A stretch of 64,000 nt of DNA from Steinernema hermaphroditum (GCA_030435675.1 CM059621.1:14880001-14944000), one strand, 5' to 3'; counted from the stretch's first letter, positions 49,365 through 60,499 are shown. Notes: a model not told the origin generated them from the sequence alone. Translations and numbers: made by a program.

Positions 49365-51216
49365 CGGCAGACCGTTGGCACCGTTGAATTACTGTTTGAA
49401 TCAATAAAGTATATATGAGACGAAACAATCATGAGATGGAAATACCAAAAATATTAAATTATCGAATTCTAATGTGAGAAGTAAAGGAATCCGTCCGAAA
49501 CGCAGATTTAAGAAGAAGAATTACCGACAGTGGGAGTCGAACTATTCACTTCATTATTTGTCCTTCTGGGGTTACTACAGTCCACTCAAAAGGAAGCGTC
49601 CATTCCACGTTTTTCGTCTTATCTCTGCGTTTTGTTGGCAGTGCTAATAACACAATAATACATCATGCCACTAAACTTAGCAGCATAAGCACATTTTTGA
49701 TCACCGAAATGAGGAGTAACTTGTCCATGTTTGATATGAATCTACATATGCTTAGTTCATGCTTATGAATGTGGTGAAGCACAGCAAACAGTGTATCCCC
49801 ATTATCGGAAGGCTCATCAGGGACTTGTAGTTCCAGCGCCTCTTCAAGAAGCTCTTCACTGGCGTACTCAAATTTAATCCGAATGCCCGACCTGAGCCCA
49901 GCTATCTCTGCTCATAACAAACATGCGTGTCAGGAACCAAAAATGGGTACCTCCGCACTCAGCAAATTGTTTGTCATCTCTGTCATTTATCAGGTCGCGT
50001 GTCCGTGCTCTCCACTCAACAAATAAAGAAACGTGCACATAAAAAGTGTTTTGTGAGCAAAGCGCCTTGCAAACAATCGACGTCAGCACAAAGATCAAGA
50101 TCATAGTGAAGCGAAACCACCCATGTGCAAAACATTATGAAGTAGCAAAAGGGTTTGAGAGGAATCCGAAAGGAAATCGATATACTGGGCGAACCATCGC
50201 ATTGGACGAAGCAAAAATTATCAGAAATATCTTCGCTATTTGCATTTGGTTGTGGGTTAATTCTTTCTGGTTCCAGTGTGTACCGCTTCATTAGGAAAAA
50301 AAACTGGAAACATTAAAAACAAAGAATGCGACCTTTGGACTTTGCTTTTTACCACATAGTAACCGACCAAAGGCTCTTGAACATGAACAGAAATGTTGTT
50401 GCCTTTTCACAAGCTCTTGCACCGATTTCCCTGTTTTTATTGTGATCTGTTGTCCTTCCGAGCACAAATATTTGAACGAAATCGGCGACCGTTGTTCCTT
50501 CCTGATTCTGTATCCGTTATCTTTTGTTGTCCTCTAGCGTAATCGAGTGGAAACGGGTACAAAAATTCGTTTGTACTGCGGGCGCTGACCGATCAAGATC
50601 ATAGTGAAGTGAAACCATCCACATACAGAACGTAATGAAGTAGCAAAAGGGTTCGAAACGAGAGAGTCTAAAAGGAAAGTTTAACAATCGATATCCAAAG
50701 AGGGGACCTCTGACTACAAAAATATAACGGACATTGCATAAAGGTAAGATTTAAAAAAATCCTCCCGGTTCGCATTTTGTTTTCACCTAATTCTGGATTG
50801 ACTCTGGTTGCATTATATACCGCTTTCTTAGAAATGTCATTTCAAAACAAAGAGTGCGCCCTTTGGACTTCACTTTTTACCACAAAGTATCAAAGATTCA
50901 TGAACACACAAAAGAGGGACGCAGCTGGTTCTGTCTCTGTGTGCTTTTCACTCGATAAGTACCTTTTGGAAGTGAACAAAGGAACAAAGGAAGCTAACGG
51001 ATTCCTTAGAATAAGATCAAAGAACACGCTGCGGAAAGGGGGTATGTCATGTCTATTGTGGTTCCTTTCACGGTACGTGACTAGAGCTCTCATGCCACTT
51101 TATGGTTGTTTTTACCAGGACGTTTATGATTCGTCCGCTCGAGTGATGCTATACCATAAACTTTAGTGATAAGAGGTCTACTTAAGCAGGCCGAAGGTCA
51201 ACTTATTCAGCAAATC
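49365..51216. other. intergenic with diverged direct repeat
   Basis: About 50093-50400 and 50591-50920 are diverged direct copies; both begin GATCAAGATCATAGTGAAG and later share ACCGCTT and CTTTGGACTT text. No gene is seen. The gene H promoter closes the interval. Confidence 0.55.
49403..49408 (+). terminator. poly(A) signal of gene G
   Basis: AATAAA, 39 nt past the gene G stop. Confidence 0.7.
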
Positions 51217-51219
51217 ATG
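51165..51219 (+). promoter_or_regulatory. conserved GATA/TTTAAGC-type promoter block, gene H
   Basis: TGATAA at 51167-51172, exactly 50 nt before the ATG as in gene G, then GTCTACTTAAGCAGGCC and TTATTCAG. Confidence 0.55.
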
Positions 51220-52199
51220 AAGGCCCTTCTGCTTCTCTCTCTGACCTCTCTGGCCTTGGCCACATCTCCATGTCCACCTGGAGCCTTCCTCAGCGTCTTC
51301 AAGGAGAAATGCTTCCAGCCTGTGAATCTCCAAACCGATTTCCGGAACGCTCAGAAGATCTGCACTATGTTCGGAGGAAATCTGGCTTCAGTCACAAACA
51401 AATACGATAACTACCTTTTAACTGGTAGGCTTTTATGTGCCATGTAAACATGATGAATTCTATGTTAAGACAAATCCTCCGGAACCTATTGGATTGGAGG
51501 AGCGATCGATGACAAGGATGAGTGGAAATGGACCAATGGGCAAGTGTGGAATTACACTAACTGGGCGGAAAAGGAGCCCAAGAATCAGCCAAATTATTGC
51601 GTAAAAGTCATCAAGAGTGGAGGCAATCCTCTTACAGGCGATCAAAAGTGGGCGTCGGCTAACTGCGAGCAGTGGGCCTATTTCGCCTGTGAGACGAAAC
51701 CTGATTACGGTAACAATATCTTTCCTTTGGTAACAATTGTAGCCTATCTTAGTCCCGACAGTCGCATGCCCTGAAGGTTATCACTGCTTCGAAGACTACG
51801 CCTATGCAGAGTTCGTCCCGGAAAAGAACTTTACCGACGCAGAAGCACACTGCCAGTCCCTCGGTGGCCATCTTCCTTCGATTCACTCTGCCGAAGAAGA
51901 AGCGTTCTTTGAGAGCATCGTAAATCACACGGTTTTGATCGGAGCCCGCTTTCTTCCTCACGGAAACGATCTCGACTGGACTGATGGCACCAAGATGAAT
52001 TTCATCAAGTGGCGTCCAGGAAACCCTGTCACCAGAAACCAGGACACTTGTGTATTTGTACGTGGTGTAATATGGTGTAATATTTACTGAAATTGATATT
52101 CAGGTGGCATGGTACAATGATGCAGGTTGGGGAACCTCCAGCTGTCGGGAAGCATGGCCCTTCTCGTGCAAGATTCCTCTCAGCAAGTTTCAATTGTAA
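51217..52199 (+). CDS. CTLD gene H, double-CTLD protein
   Basis: Exons 51217-51424, 51470-51709, 51753-52057 and 52104-52199 give 282 residues. Signal peptide 1-16 (MKALLLLSLTSLALAT). CTLD1 (about 18-148) has LASVTNKYDNY, YWIGGA and WTNGQVWNYTNWAEKEP. CTLD2 (about 155-282) has GYHCFEDYAY, HLPSIHSAEEEAFFE, LDWTDGTKMNF and PFSCKIPL. The first exon is 208 nt, as in genes G, I and K, and the third is 305 nt, as in I and J. It is a close tandem copy of gene G but intact. Two oddities: the core WIG of CTLD2 reads VLIGA (Trp to Leu), and intron 1 uses a TTAAG acceptor. No canonical sugar-binding motif set is visible. Confidence 0.9.
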
Positions 52200-53854
52200 C
52201 CTCTGTGTTTTTTCTATGACTGAATGTTTGCATAACCTCTATAAATTCGCTGTAAGTATTAATTTACAGAAGCAAAAAGCCGCAGCAAAAATAGTAATTC
52301 TGATCTAAGGGATTTAATCAGCGCGAATAACTGAAAAAACACATTCTAGAAGAGGCAAATAAGTTTTCCAAAGAACGCGGGCGAGGGGGGACAAGAGGTA
52401 TGACCGGTGTGCACTTAAGAAAAAGGCCGGTTTCTACAACCTATAAGTGAGGCCCAATTGTATATGTTGCATAACATCGCACATATCAGATTAGGGTTGT
52501 CGAATCGAATGGAACTGAATAATTCCTGTTTTCACGGAGGGTCTTCGGAGATTTTTAAGTAGTCGACAACCGTATAGCAGATTGCGGACGATTAAAATGA
52601 CTTTTACACGTTGTTTCCTAACGAAAACACAATTTTAGGCTGCGGAAACCGGCCCCAAGACTGTGCACAGGATCGCCCATTTTGTACCTCATTGCTGTAC
52701 ACGCTGGATTTGTGGGCCTAGTTGGTCCGACCACTTGCGTATCAGATCGTATCAGATCACAGAAGTACTGCCGGTCGAGTCGAACGTGAAGGATGAGTGA
52801 ATCTCAATATCGATGAATCATATCCAGCCGTGACAGCAAGCATATTTCTGTTTGTTTACGCTGTCGGTGATGGTGATCTTTGTGTGCTACCATCGTAACA
52901 GCATGGACGCATTTGACAAAATAAACGCTTACTACGACGTTATCTGCAGGAAGAAAGGAGAGTACGTGTAGTTTGAAAGAGGTCAAGGAATGTACGAGGT
53001 GAAGGGAAAGCGAAACTGTATTACGTCAGCTTATCGTCAAGAGAGATGAAGTTGCACCGGCTCACGAATATTCTGATCCTGCAACGAAGAGTGTTTAGTG
53101 CTTTCCTAGCAGTGAATTTCTTTCCTAGCCAAGACAAAAATAAGTAGAGAACCCGATGGCTAATCAACCATACTTTAAAGGAACGTGGAACTGTTTTCGA
53201 AGTACCATAATCTACAATGTAATCTAAAGCTGCATGAGCCAGCAACACATAGAATGACCTGTGCTACAATGACAGAGAAAATGCTTAACCATCAGAAGAA
53301 CAAACCAACCGTCGAAGAACGAACAAAGAGGAACTAAACTCATAGGCCATCAGCTACCCAGTTTTTTGAAATTATTAACAAAGCGGTATCACATCATTGT
53401 ACTTCGACCTGGCACACCACCGGCACAAAGCGATATTCTATGATTGACACATTTCTTTGTCCGGACACATACTGCTTGTGGCCGCTCATCAGTTGGCGTT
53501 TATCAACTTCAAAAACTATGTTCTCTCTTTGTTCATGCACGTAAACTCGCCTTCCCTGCTTCTTATCTCATTTCAGCAGCCATGAATAAGTCCAAAGGTG
53601 CAAAGGTACAAAGTAGTAACTTCAACATTGTGTCCAAGTTGTGATTACCGACTACTTAGATGCGCTCGTAAGAGACAACTGAAGAAGCTCGAATACTTCA
53701 CAGATCACATGTAGCCTTGTTTTGGTAAACAAGTTCGTTTGTTTCGTACTTTTGATCACTCCATCCATCGAATGACGTATCAAGACTTTATTGTACTGAT
53801 AAGGCGTCTATTTAAGCGGGCACTAGGTTTAGGAATTCATTCGTCTAGAGGACC
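52200..53854. other. intergenic between genes H and I
   Basis: No gene or recognisable repeat found, except the gene I promoter block at the right end. Confidence 0.5.
53795..53820 (+). promoter_or_regulatory. conserved GATA/TTTAAGC promoter block, gene I
   Basis: ACTGATAAGGCGTCTATTTA at 53795-53814 contains a full ACTGATAA site, then a TATTTAAGC element, 58 nt before the ATG. It matches the blocks before genes G and H. Confidence 0.55.
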
Positions 53855-54808
53855 ATGAAGCTCCTTCTCCTCCTGTCGCTGTTCTCTCTGGCTCTGGCTA
53901 CATCTCCGTGTCCTCCAGGAGCCATTTTGAGCTTCCACAAGGACAAATGCTTCCAGCCCATTAATCTGCAGACCTACTTCAGCAACGCAGAGAGAACTTG
54001 TGCCATGTTTGGAGGATCTCTGGCATCGGTAACGAATCAGCACGACAACTATTTGTTGGCCTGTGGGTAGAAAGTGTTAGGAAGCAATGAGGATTTGTGT
54101 TTAGCCAAGTCGGCGGGATGGCTCTGGGTCGGAGGAGCGATCAACAAGGAGGCGGAATGGACGTGGATCGATGGCCAGCCGATGAACTACACCAACTGGG
54201 CTCAGAACGAACCTAAGAAGCAGCCGAATTACTGTGTGAAGATCAGAGGCGACGAAAAGTGGGTGACCAATGGTTGTGAGGATTGGGCTTATTTCGCATG
54301 TGAAACGAATCCTGTCAAAGGTGCGCATGTTCTTTTTCTAAGTGCTCACTTTTTTGAATTTAACTTCAGAGCTTCCTAAGCCTTGTCCTGAAGGCTACCA
54401 CTGTTTTAAAAACTACGCCTACCGCCAGTTCATCCCTTCCAGGAGCTGGACCGACGCCGAACTCTTCTGCCGCTCTCTTGGAGGCCAGCTGGCTTCGATC
54501 CACTCTGCTGAGGAACAAGCCTTCTTCGAGAGCATCCTTACCAATACTGTCTGGATCGGCGCCCACCTTCCTCCTAATGGAAAAGATCCCGTTTGGACCG
54601 ATGGATCGAAGCTAGACTTCAAAAAGTGGCGAAGCGGGAATCCCGTGGTGGTGGAGGACGATAACTGTGTCTTTGTAAGTTTCAGTGGATGGTATTACAG
54701 TGAGAGTGGAACTTTAAGTGCGCTGCGAACTACGACCCTGGATGGGGCAACGCCGAGTGCTGGTCGGACTTCCCCTTCGCCTGCAAGATCCCACTCAGCG
54801 CGTTCTGA
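53855..54808 (+). CDS. CTLD gene I, double-CTLD protein
   Basis: Exons 53855-54062, 54105-54320, 54370-54674 and 54719-54808 give 272 residues. Signal peptide 1-16 (MKLLLLLSLFSLALAT). CTLD1 (about 18-140) has LASVTNQHDNY, LWVGGA, WTWIDGQPMNYTNW and YFACETN. CTLD2 (about 147-272) has GYHCFKNYAYRQF, QLASIHSAEEQAFFE, VWIGAH, WTDGSKLDFKKW and PFACKIPLSAF. The linker is only a few residues (VKELPKP). The last intron uses a TTTAAG acceptor; the nearby CAG would put a stop first, so AAG is required. Closest to genes G and H by exon sizes and sequence. CTLD2 has GWGNAEC, a loose relative of the WND motif. Confidence 0.9.
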
Positions 54809-55497
54809 ATATGTCACCGATTCTACCCAGTTAATACAGTCATTCTTCAACCACGATCAAACTGAGATATCGACGAATTTTGTGTGTGATGAATGAAATA
54901 TTGAAAACACACACACAGACCAACGTACCCTTTGGTTCACCGTTTATATCTTGGCGCTTGCAACTTGTTTGAACCGGCTTCATTCCGTAGGCTCGAACAA
55001 TGCACGGTGCTCAATACGGCGAACAAACGTCTAACAATCTAACACAATGTACAGCAGATGCATATAAAACATTATGTTATAATAAGCTACTTGAAAAATT
55101 TAGGGTCTTTCATTGGTGGCGGTCTCTCTGAGGTTCACCAAATGAGTTGAAGGAGTGCTACTTCTCGGATATCGTTGTTGGCACAATGATCTCCACCCGA
55201 CTTCACCCGAAATCCATTTTCAGGTTTAAGACATGGAAACATTTCGTCCGACCAGTGCTGAAAATTCCTTCTGTTGAGCAAAGTTTGACGTCACTGCACA
55301 GAAAAGGAGAGAATATGCGACAAAACGATGAGGACAATTTGATCTGTTCTTATAGCGCCCATCTCAGCCTTTTTTAACAACTAACTGAGAGCAAGTTATC
55401 AAACTGAGATATAGGAGTGGTTCTGAAAATACGGATAACGCGGATCGTGATTAACCCCCTATATATAAATGGAGAACCGACGGGTCCGTTGGTCTGT

Positions 55498-55880
55498 GTG
55501 TGAGTCTGTGTGTTTTTCCGTGCGCACGGGGAAAACACCCACACAAAATAAGGACCCCGAGGGGAACCGAACCCGGCACCGCCCGCTTACAAACGGAGAA
55601 CGTTCGCAACGAGCCACACACACAGTCGACATGTAAGCGCTGTACTTCCACTATATCTCTGGCGATGCTAGGCTTTGAGTTTTTTTTTTTGCAGTTTTTC
55701 AGTGATTTTTTACGTATTTTGTAACCAGCAGAGATGTCGGTTCGAGTTTCCTGAAACTTTACAGTTTTTTTGGCCAACTTCAGCCATTTAGATGAGCGCC
55801 AATCTTGCCGCCCGCAGGGGTATGGGCTACTTGGTTTTTAGTACCTGGAGGGCGCGAATTCGCGCGCAGTCGCGTTTACT
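55498..55880 (-). repeat. dispersed repeat with tRNA-like internal promoter, copy 2
   Basis: Matches 8975-9240 in two blocks (55498-55660, 55808-55880) separated by about 145 bp of T-rich text absent from copy 1. A-box-like 55605-55616 and B-box-like 55563-55573 lie on the minus strand, and the palindrome GCGCGAATTCGCGC is at 55852-55865. Confidence 0.55.
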
Positions 55881-56976
55881 TTAAACACGTATATCGTTGA
55901 AACATATTAGACATATCTGTTTAATATACCTATCGTTTTGCTCGGCATATATCAAAACATAAGCAAAGCTGAAGAAGATGACCTTGTCGGATCACCATGT
56001 TCTGTTAACTACAACGTTTCCAGTTGGTTAAGTAATATAGCAAACAATGGGAACATGTAGTATTTGGGCGAAACTCACGGATACCATGCCCACATAGCGA
56101 CTCTAGTTCACAGAAATATCGGCCAAATGTGGAAGAAATCCCTTGGATTGCCAAAAAGACCGACTATCCGAGATCGTATGTTTTCAAGTCGACCTTCACA
56201 AAAGCTCTCCACTTTGGATGGAGAGATTTGTGTTTGAATGTTAATATAGCACTCTCTTAGCTATATATCTTACTGTCATCTGTTCTCGTGCACAAATGAT
56301 GATATCAGAAGAAAACACTTAGAATAAGATAAGAAAGTCGAAAATTTGACCAAAAGATTTCGTGGCCCGTAACTACTCATTTTCTGTGGCATCCAGCTAC
56401 TGCCAACGAAATGGGCTAATGTCGCTCAAGATGATGGTGATTACGTTGAGTGAAATACTTATGGTTGGGGAAATAAAAGTTGTATCTTGTAGTCCGCCAT
56501 TTTCAACTTTCCAACCCGCCAAGCGTGACTAGCAAAGCGAAAACGAAACCGCAAAAATCTAAGGTTTGTGCATTGAACTAAAATAATGAACGATCCCTTA
56601 GACAGATCACTCCACGTCAGGCTCTTAAATCATAGAAGTAACATGTGGCTACGAGGAGCTACGAAACGGAAAGACGCCCATGATTTCTTGCATCTGCCGA
56701 TATATACTGAAGCGGATAAGGATATTTCATGGCTAGTATTGTGTTGGTCTAATCAACCAACAGATAATACTCATACCACATCTTGCACGTGTGTCCAATT
56801 CAAAAAGCACAAAAATCGATCGAATCTATACGCTTCTTGCGTGCAAAACTAAACAGCACCCCCTTATCACACGCGGTCCGAAACACTAAAAATCACCCTT
56901 TATGTCCATTTAATACCTTCTCTTTCAACGCTTTCCACTTATTTCATGCACCATTTCTCCGCAATGATACGCTTAC

Positions 56977-56983
56977 TTTTCAG
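56977..56983 (+). other. probable trans-splice acceptor, gene J
   Basis: ttttcag ends two nucleotides before the gene J ATG at 56986. Confidence 0.5.
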
Positions 56984-56985
56984 AA

Positions 56986-57931
56986 ATGCTGAAGTTCGTT
57001 CTAGTTATCACTACATTACTGGCGCTTAGTACTGCGGACTCGAGCTGTCCGTCAGGATGGTTCTCGAGCGCCGACAAGAAGAAGTGCTTCCATTTCGTTG
57101 ACAGCCCACTCGACTTCAATGCGGCCCAGCAGTCTTGTGTGGGTCTCGGTGGAAATTTGGCGTCTATCGATTCGAAAAGTGACAACAATGGACTCAAAGG
57201 TAGGATCGAGGTAGCAGGGCATTGTTGAACCTGATTGCAGTACCTAATGGGATCAGCCAATTCTGGCTAGGAGGCCACGACGTCAGCGAAAGTGGCGTCT
57301 GGACTTGGACGGACGGATCGGTTTTTGGCTACACGAACTGGGCTGCTGGTCAGCCTTCCAACATGTTCGGCGACGACTGTCTTCTTGTCGATGGCTTCAG
57401 CCATCTTTGGAGTTCTTCTCAGTGCACTCAAAAGGCAAGCTACCTCTGTGAAGCTGTCACTGGTAATCGCCGTCCTCCCGATTTTACAATCCCCCACGAA
57501 TTACAGGAAGTTCCAAGCCTTGCCCTCAAGGTTACCTCTGCCATGGCTCCTACTCCTATCAGCTCATCGGCACTCTCAAAGACTGGCATAGCGCCGAACT
57601 CTTCTGCAATATTCTTGGTGGTCATCTGGCTTCTGTTCACAACACCGCCGTGCAGGAGATCGTCCAGAATCTGCTAGTGCAGACTGACCGTAATCGAGCA
57701 TGGATTGGGGCGAAAGTCAATTCGAATAAGCTGACTTGGACCGATGGTAGCAGCTATGACTTCAATAAGTGGGACAGTGGAAACTCCGACCAAAAGGATT
57801 CGTGTGTCGCGGTAAGAATATTCACGTTTCAAGACACATAGAAGACGTTTTAGAATTTCCAAACGAACGGATGGCAAAACGCTGATTGCAACTTTACTCT
57901 TCAGAGCATCTGTGAAATTCCACGGAACTAA
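56986..57931 (+). CDS. CTLD gene J, double-CTLD protein
   Basis: Exons 56986-57199, 57241-57462, 57507-57811 and 57854-57931 give 272 residues. Signal peptide 1-18 (MLKFVLVITTLLALSTAD). CTLD1 (about 20-143) has GWFSSADKKKCFHF, LASIDSKSDNN, FWLGGHD, WTWTDGS, WAAGQPSNMFGDDC and YLCEA; QPSN is a near match to galactose-type QPD/EPN motifs. CTLD2 (about 149-272) has LCHGSYSY, HLASVHNTAVQEI, AWIGAK, LTWTDGSSYDFNKW, GWQNADC and SICEIP. The third exon is 305 nt, as in genes H and I. The linker is a few residues (GSSKP). It is diverged from G-I in sequence but keeps all intron phases. Confidence 0.9.
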
Positions 57932-59246
57932 CATTGTCTTTTTGACATTTGTCACCTTTTCGAAAGTTGTAATGATTGACATTATGCTGATTTATCTATT
58001 TTGTTTTTCAAATTTCTCTTAGAAAAAAATCGCCATTTAGAGCACGTTTGTAATTTTAGGTTCTTAGCCTCTCCGACTAACAGATAATTTTCTCTGAAAA
58101 TGTGAACATTAAAAAGGACATGAAACAGACACACAATGCCTCATAAACGGGGCCTTTCGGATAAAAATGCATAGCCCTATGGACGGCAACAATGGCGCTC
58201 AAAGAACCGTTTTTCATCAAGTTAAATACAGCAATTGGTGGTGGTGTTCCTCATGGTATTGCATCGCTTGTTTGACTTCGACTTGACTTTATTTCGCGAA
58301 TCAAATCGCTTTACGAATCAAATTTTTTGGAACACCGTTTGCAACACAACGGACGCTTCTGAGCTTGCATCTGATGGTCCGTGGTCCTGGAACTTCATCT
58401 TCTCTGGTCCTCACAGCGTCGGCGACCTTCGGGATGACATCTCACGCAGCGTCGGGCGGCAGATCCCTGACGTCGGACATCTTGTTGTCAACGGTGGTGG
58501 GACTACGGCTTCCGGGTGTCCCAATTCCCTCTGGAAGCCGTAACACTCACAACTGCCACGGGGTTTGCCATCTGACCAACCAGACGCTCAGAGAGCCGCC
58601 CCAAGCCGCCGAAGTAGCTCCTCAACTCCGAAGACCACGCCGTCACCCGCGCTGAAAATGTGCTTGCCATGCTCCACCGTCTCCGGATTCAGCCTCCTCG
58701 CCTCTCTGATACCCGCGCACACTACGCGAAAACGTCGAAATATCTGTTTTCTTGATGACTCATTCTATATTTCAGTTCTTTTGGAGTCCCCTGTAGGTTG
58801 CTTTTCCCTATTGTAATCCTCTGGAAGTTCGTGATCAAGATTTTAACAGAATAGCTCATTTGAATTCACTCGTGTGAAATTGCTCCCGATAAGACGTCAC
58901 CGTGGAACGATGTTTCCGATTACTATTCAAATGTTACTGATAACGACGCCGAATACACTCTGATTCTTTGGCGTCACAGCAAAATTTGAAAAGACATGAG
59001 CCCCGGCAGGTTCCTTTGCAGGGATTGAGCACTATGGCTGCAAGACTAATTGATCTACGAAACAACTCACACTGACGATTTTTTGTGTTTGTCAACTGTG
59101 GCTTTGCATAAATGATGCTCTAGTAGAAGACCCCGAGACATGAAGGGCGGACATTAGGTGGGTCTGAGCGTATAAGTGGAGGACAGATTCACCGATAAGA
59201 CCAGTAGTAGTGATCGACGACAGTCTTTGCTACTCTTCGCCCGACA
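57932..59246. other. intergenic between genes J and K
   Basis: About 58270-58730 is a dispersed repeat copy (see 46185-46870). Text near 59186 (CGATAAG) is a possible GATA site about 60 nt before gene K. No gene found. Confidence 0.5.
58270..58730 (+). repeat. dispersed repeat copy
   Basis: Shares long text with 46185-46640 (GGACTACGGCTTCCGGGTGT and surroundings). Its right part is the reverse complement of sequence like 9460-9540 and 46770-46830 (GTGTGCGCGGG, GGTGGAGCA). The internal inversion suggests a composite or palindromic element. Confidence 0.6.
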
Positions 59247-59944
59247 ATGAAACGTCTTGTGCTGCTCTTCGTCCTTCCTTTGGCCTTGGCCGACGGAGGC
59301 TGTCCTCCAGGAGCGTTCATTTCCCTCAGCGGCGACAAATGCTTCAATCCAGTACCTCTGAAGACCGATTTCCAAACGGCCGAAAAGGTGTGCGCCAGCT
59401 TTGGAGGACATCTTGCCTCAATTCATAACCGTTGGGATAACGATGCCTTGATCGGTAGATGCAATCTTCTCCTGAGGCCTCATATGTAACTTTAAGTGTC
59501 TGACAAGTTCGGCAGCTACTGGCTCGGAGGGCAAGATGTCAACAGCAACGACATGTGGAGTTGGACCGACGGATCCATCTTCAACTACAACAATTTTGGC
59601 GCAGGAGGAGCGATGGCCGGAAGGAACTGTCTTCTTCTCGATGGATCTTCTGCTCTGTGGCAGGCTTACGACTGCGATTTCAAGGCTAACTTTATCTGCG
59701 AGTATAACCAGCAGCAAACTACGACAGTAAGACCTACCACCTCAACATCAAGTACGACGACATCAATGCAAACATCATCTTTGCCTACCAGTACAGATAG
59801 CATCTATTAAAAATGAATTAATAACGGATATTTTTAGCCGACCCCTATGATTGGCGTGGCCCTATCTATAGAACCACCAGTGGCCCTTACTATGGCCCCA
59901 CCTATGACCCTACCTATGAGTCAACTGCTGAGGATAGCTTATAG
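59247..59944 (+). CDS. CTLD gene K, single CTLD with Tyr/Pro tail
   Basis: Exons 59247-59454, 59497-59790 and 59838-59944 give about 202 residues. Signal peptide 1-15 (MKRLVLLFVLPLALA). One CTLD follows (about 18-145; GGCPPGAFISLSGDKCF, HLASIHNRWDND, YWLGGQD, MWSWTDGS, NCLLLDGSSALW, FICEYN). A Thr/Ser-rich stem then leads to a tail with repeated Tyr/Pro motifs (DPYDW, GPYYGPTYDPTYE). The second donor could instead be at 59752 with the same phase; I chose 59791 because it gives a 47-nt intron. Without that splice the frame stops at 59810. Intron 1 ends TTTAAG. It is very close to gene L in CTLD1 but lacks CTLD2, so it is probably a truncated duplicate with an acquired tail. No canonical EPN/QPD. 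Confidence 0.8.
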
Positions 59945-60089
59945 GGTATCCGTGAAGAAGTCCGCCTAGGTGTCTGAACAACACTCATTCGAATCACTGT
60001 AGCTTTGCGTATTCGTTATATGTTTGTTTAAATTGATGAATTACTAATCATGCTAATACATAAATGGCAAGAATTGTAATATTGCCCCC

Positions 60090-60190
60090 AATCGGGTGTG
60101 TAACATCTACGCCGCGCCAGGGATGAAGTCGTCTGCCAGACATCCTTTGTTTGTCTATTTTCGGTGTCGCGCAAGGCATAATGCCTTTGA
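60090..60190 (-). repeat. short dispersed repeat fragment
   Basis: On the minus strand it matches the left end of 46185-46870 (GGCATTATGCCTTGCGCGAC, then CATCCCTGGCGCGGCGTAGA). It adjoins the inverted CTLD fragment. Confidence 0.65.
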
Positions 60191-60233
60191 TTCGCGAAAT
60201 AAAGTCGCAAAGTCACAAACGTATTAGGTTTAC

Positions 60234-60390
60234 CGATCAAGGCATCGTTGTCCCATCGGTTGTGAACTGAGGCGAGATGGCCGCCAAAGCTGGCGCACAC
60301 CTTTTTGGCCGTTTGGAAATCGGTCTTCAGAGGCACTGGATTAAAGCATTTGTCGTCGCTGAGGAAGATAAAGGCTGATGGGGGAAACTG
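60234..60390 (-). pseudogene. inverted fragment of a CTLD first exon
   Basis: On the minus strand, between genes K and L, is a stretch nearly identical to their first exons (LSDDKCFNPVPLKTDFQTAK, then VCASFGGHLASVHNRWDND), ending in the expected phase-1 donor (gtaaac). The signal peptide and start codon are missing and no following CTLD exons exist; repeat DNA follows at once. It is a broken, inverted duplicate. Confidence 0.85.
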
Positions 60391-60499
60391 TGTCCTGCGA
60401 GAAGTGTGGCGCAAAGAATGTCGTCTCCGATGAGTACCGACAGCACATAGATAAGAAACAGAACAGTCGATTCAGGGCAGCGCTCTTCCTTTATGCGCC

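Larger units (their letters stand above)
54809..56985. other. intergenic between genes I and J, with repeats
   Basis: Contains the second tRNA-like repeat (55498-55880). The remainder includes small open frames (55147-55377, 56586-56852) without domain content. A GGATAAGG site at about 56716 lies 270 nt before gene J. No gene seen. Confidence 0.5.
59945..60499. other. intergenic between genes K and L
   Basis: Contains the repeat fragment and inverted CTLD exon listed separately. TAGATAAG near 60449-60456 is a possible GATA site about 45 nt before the gene L start. Confidence 0.5.
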
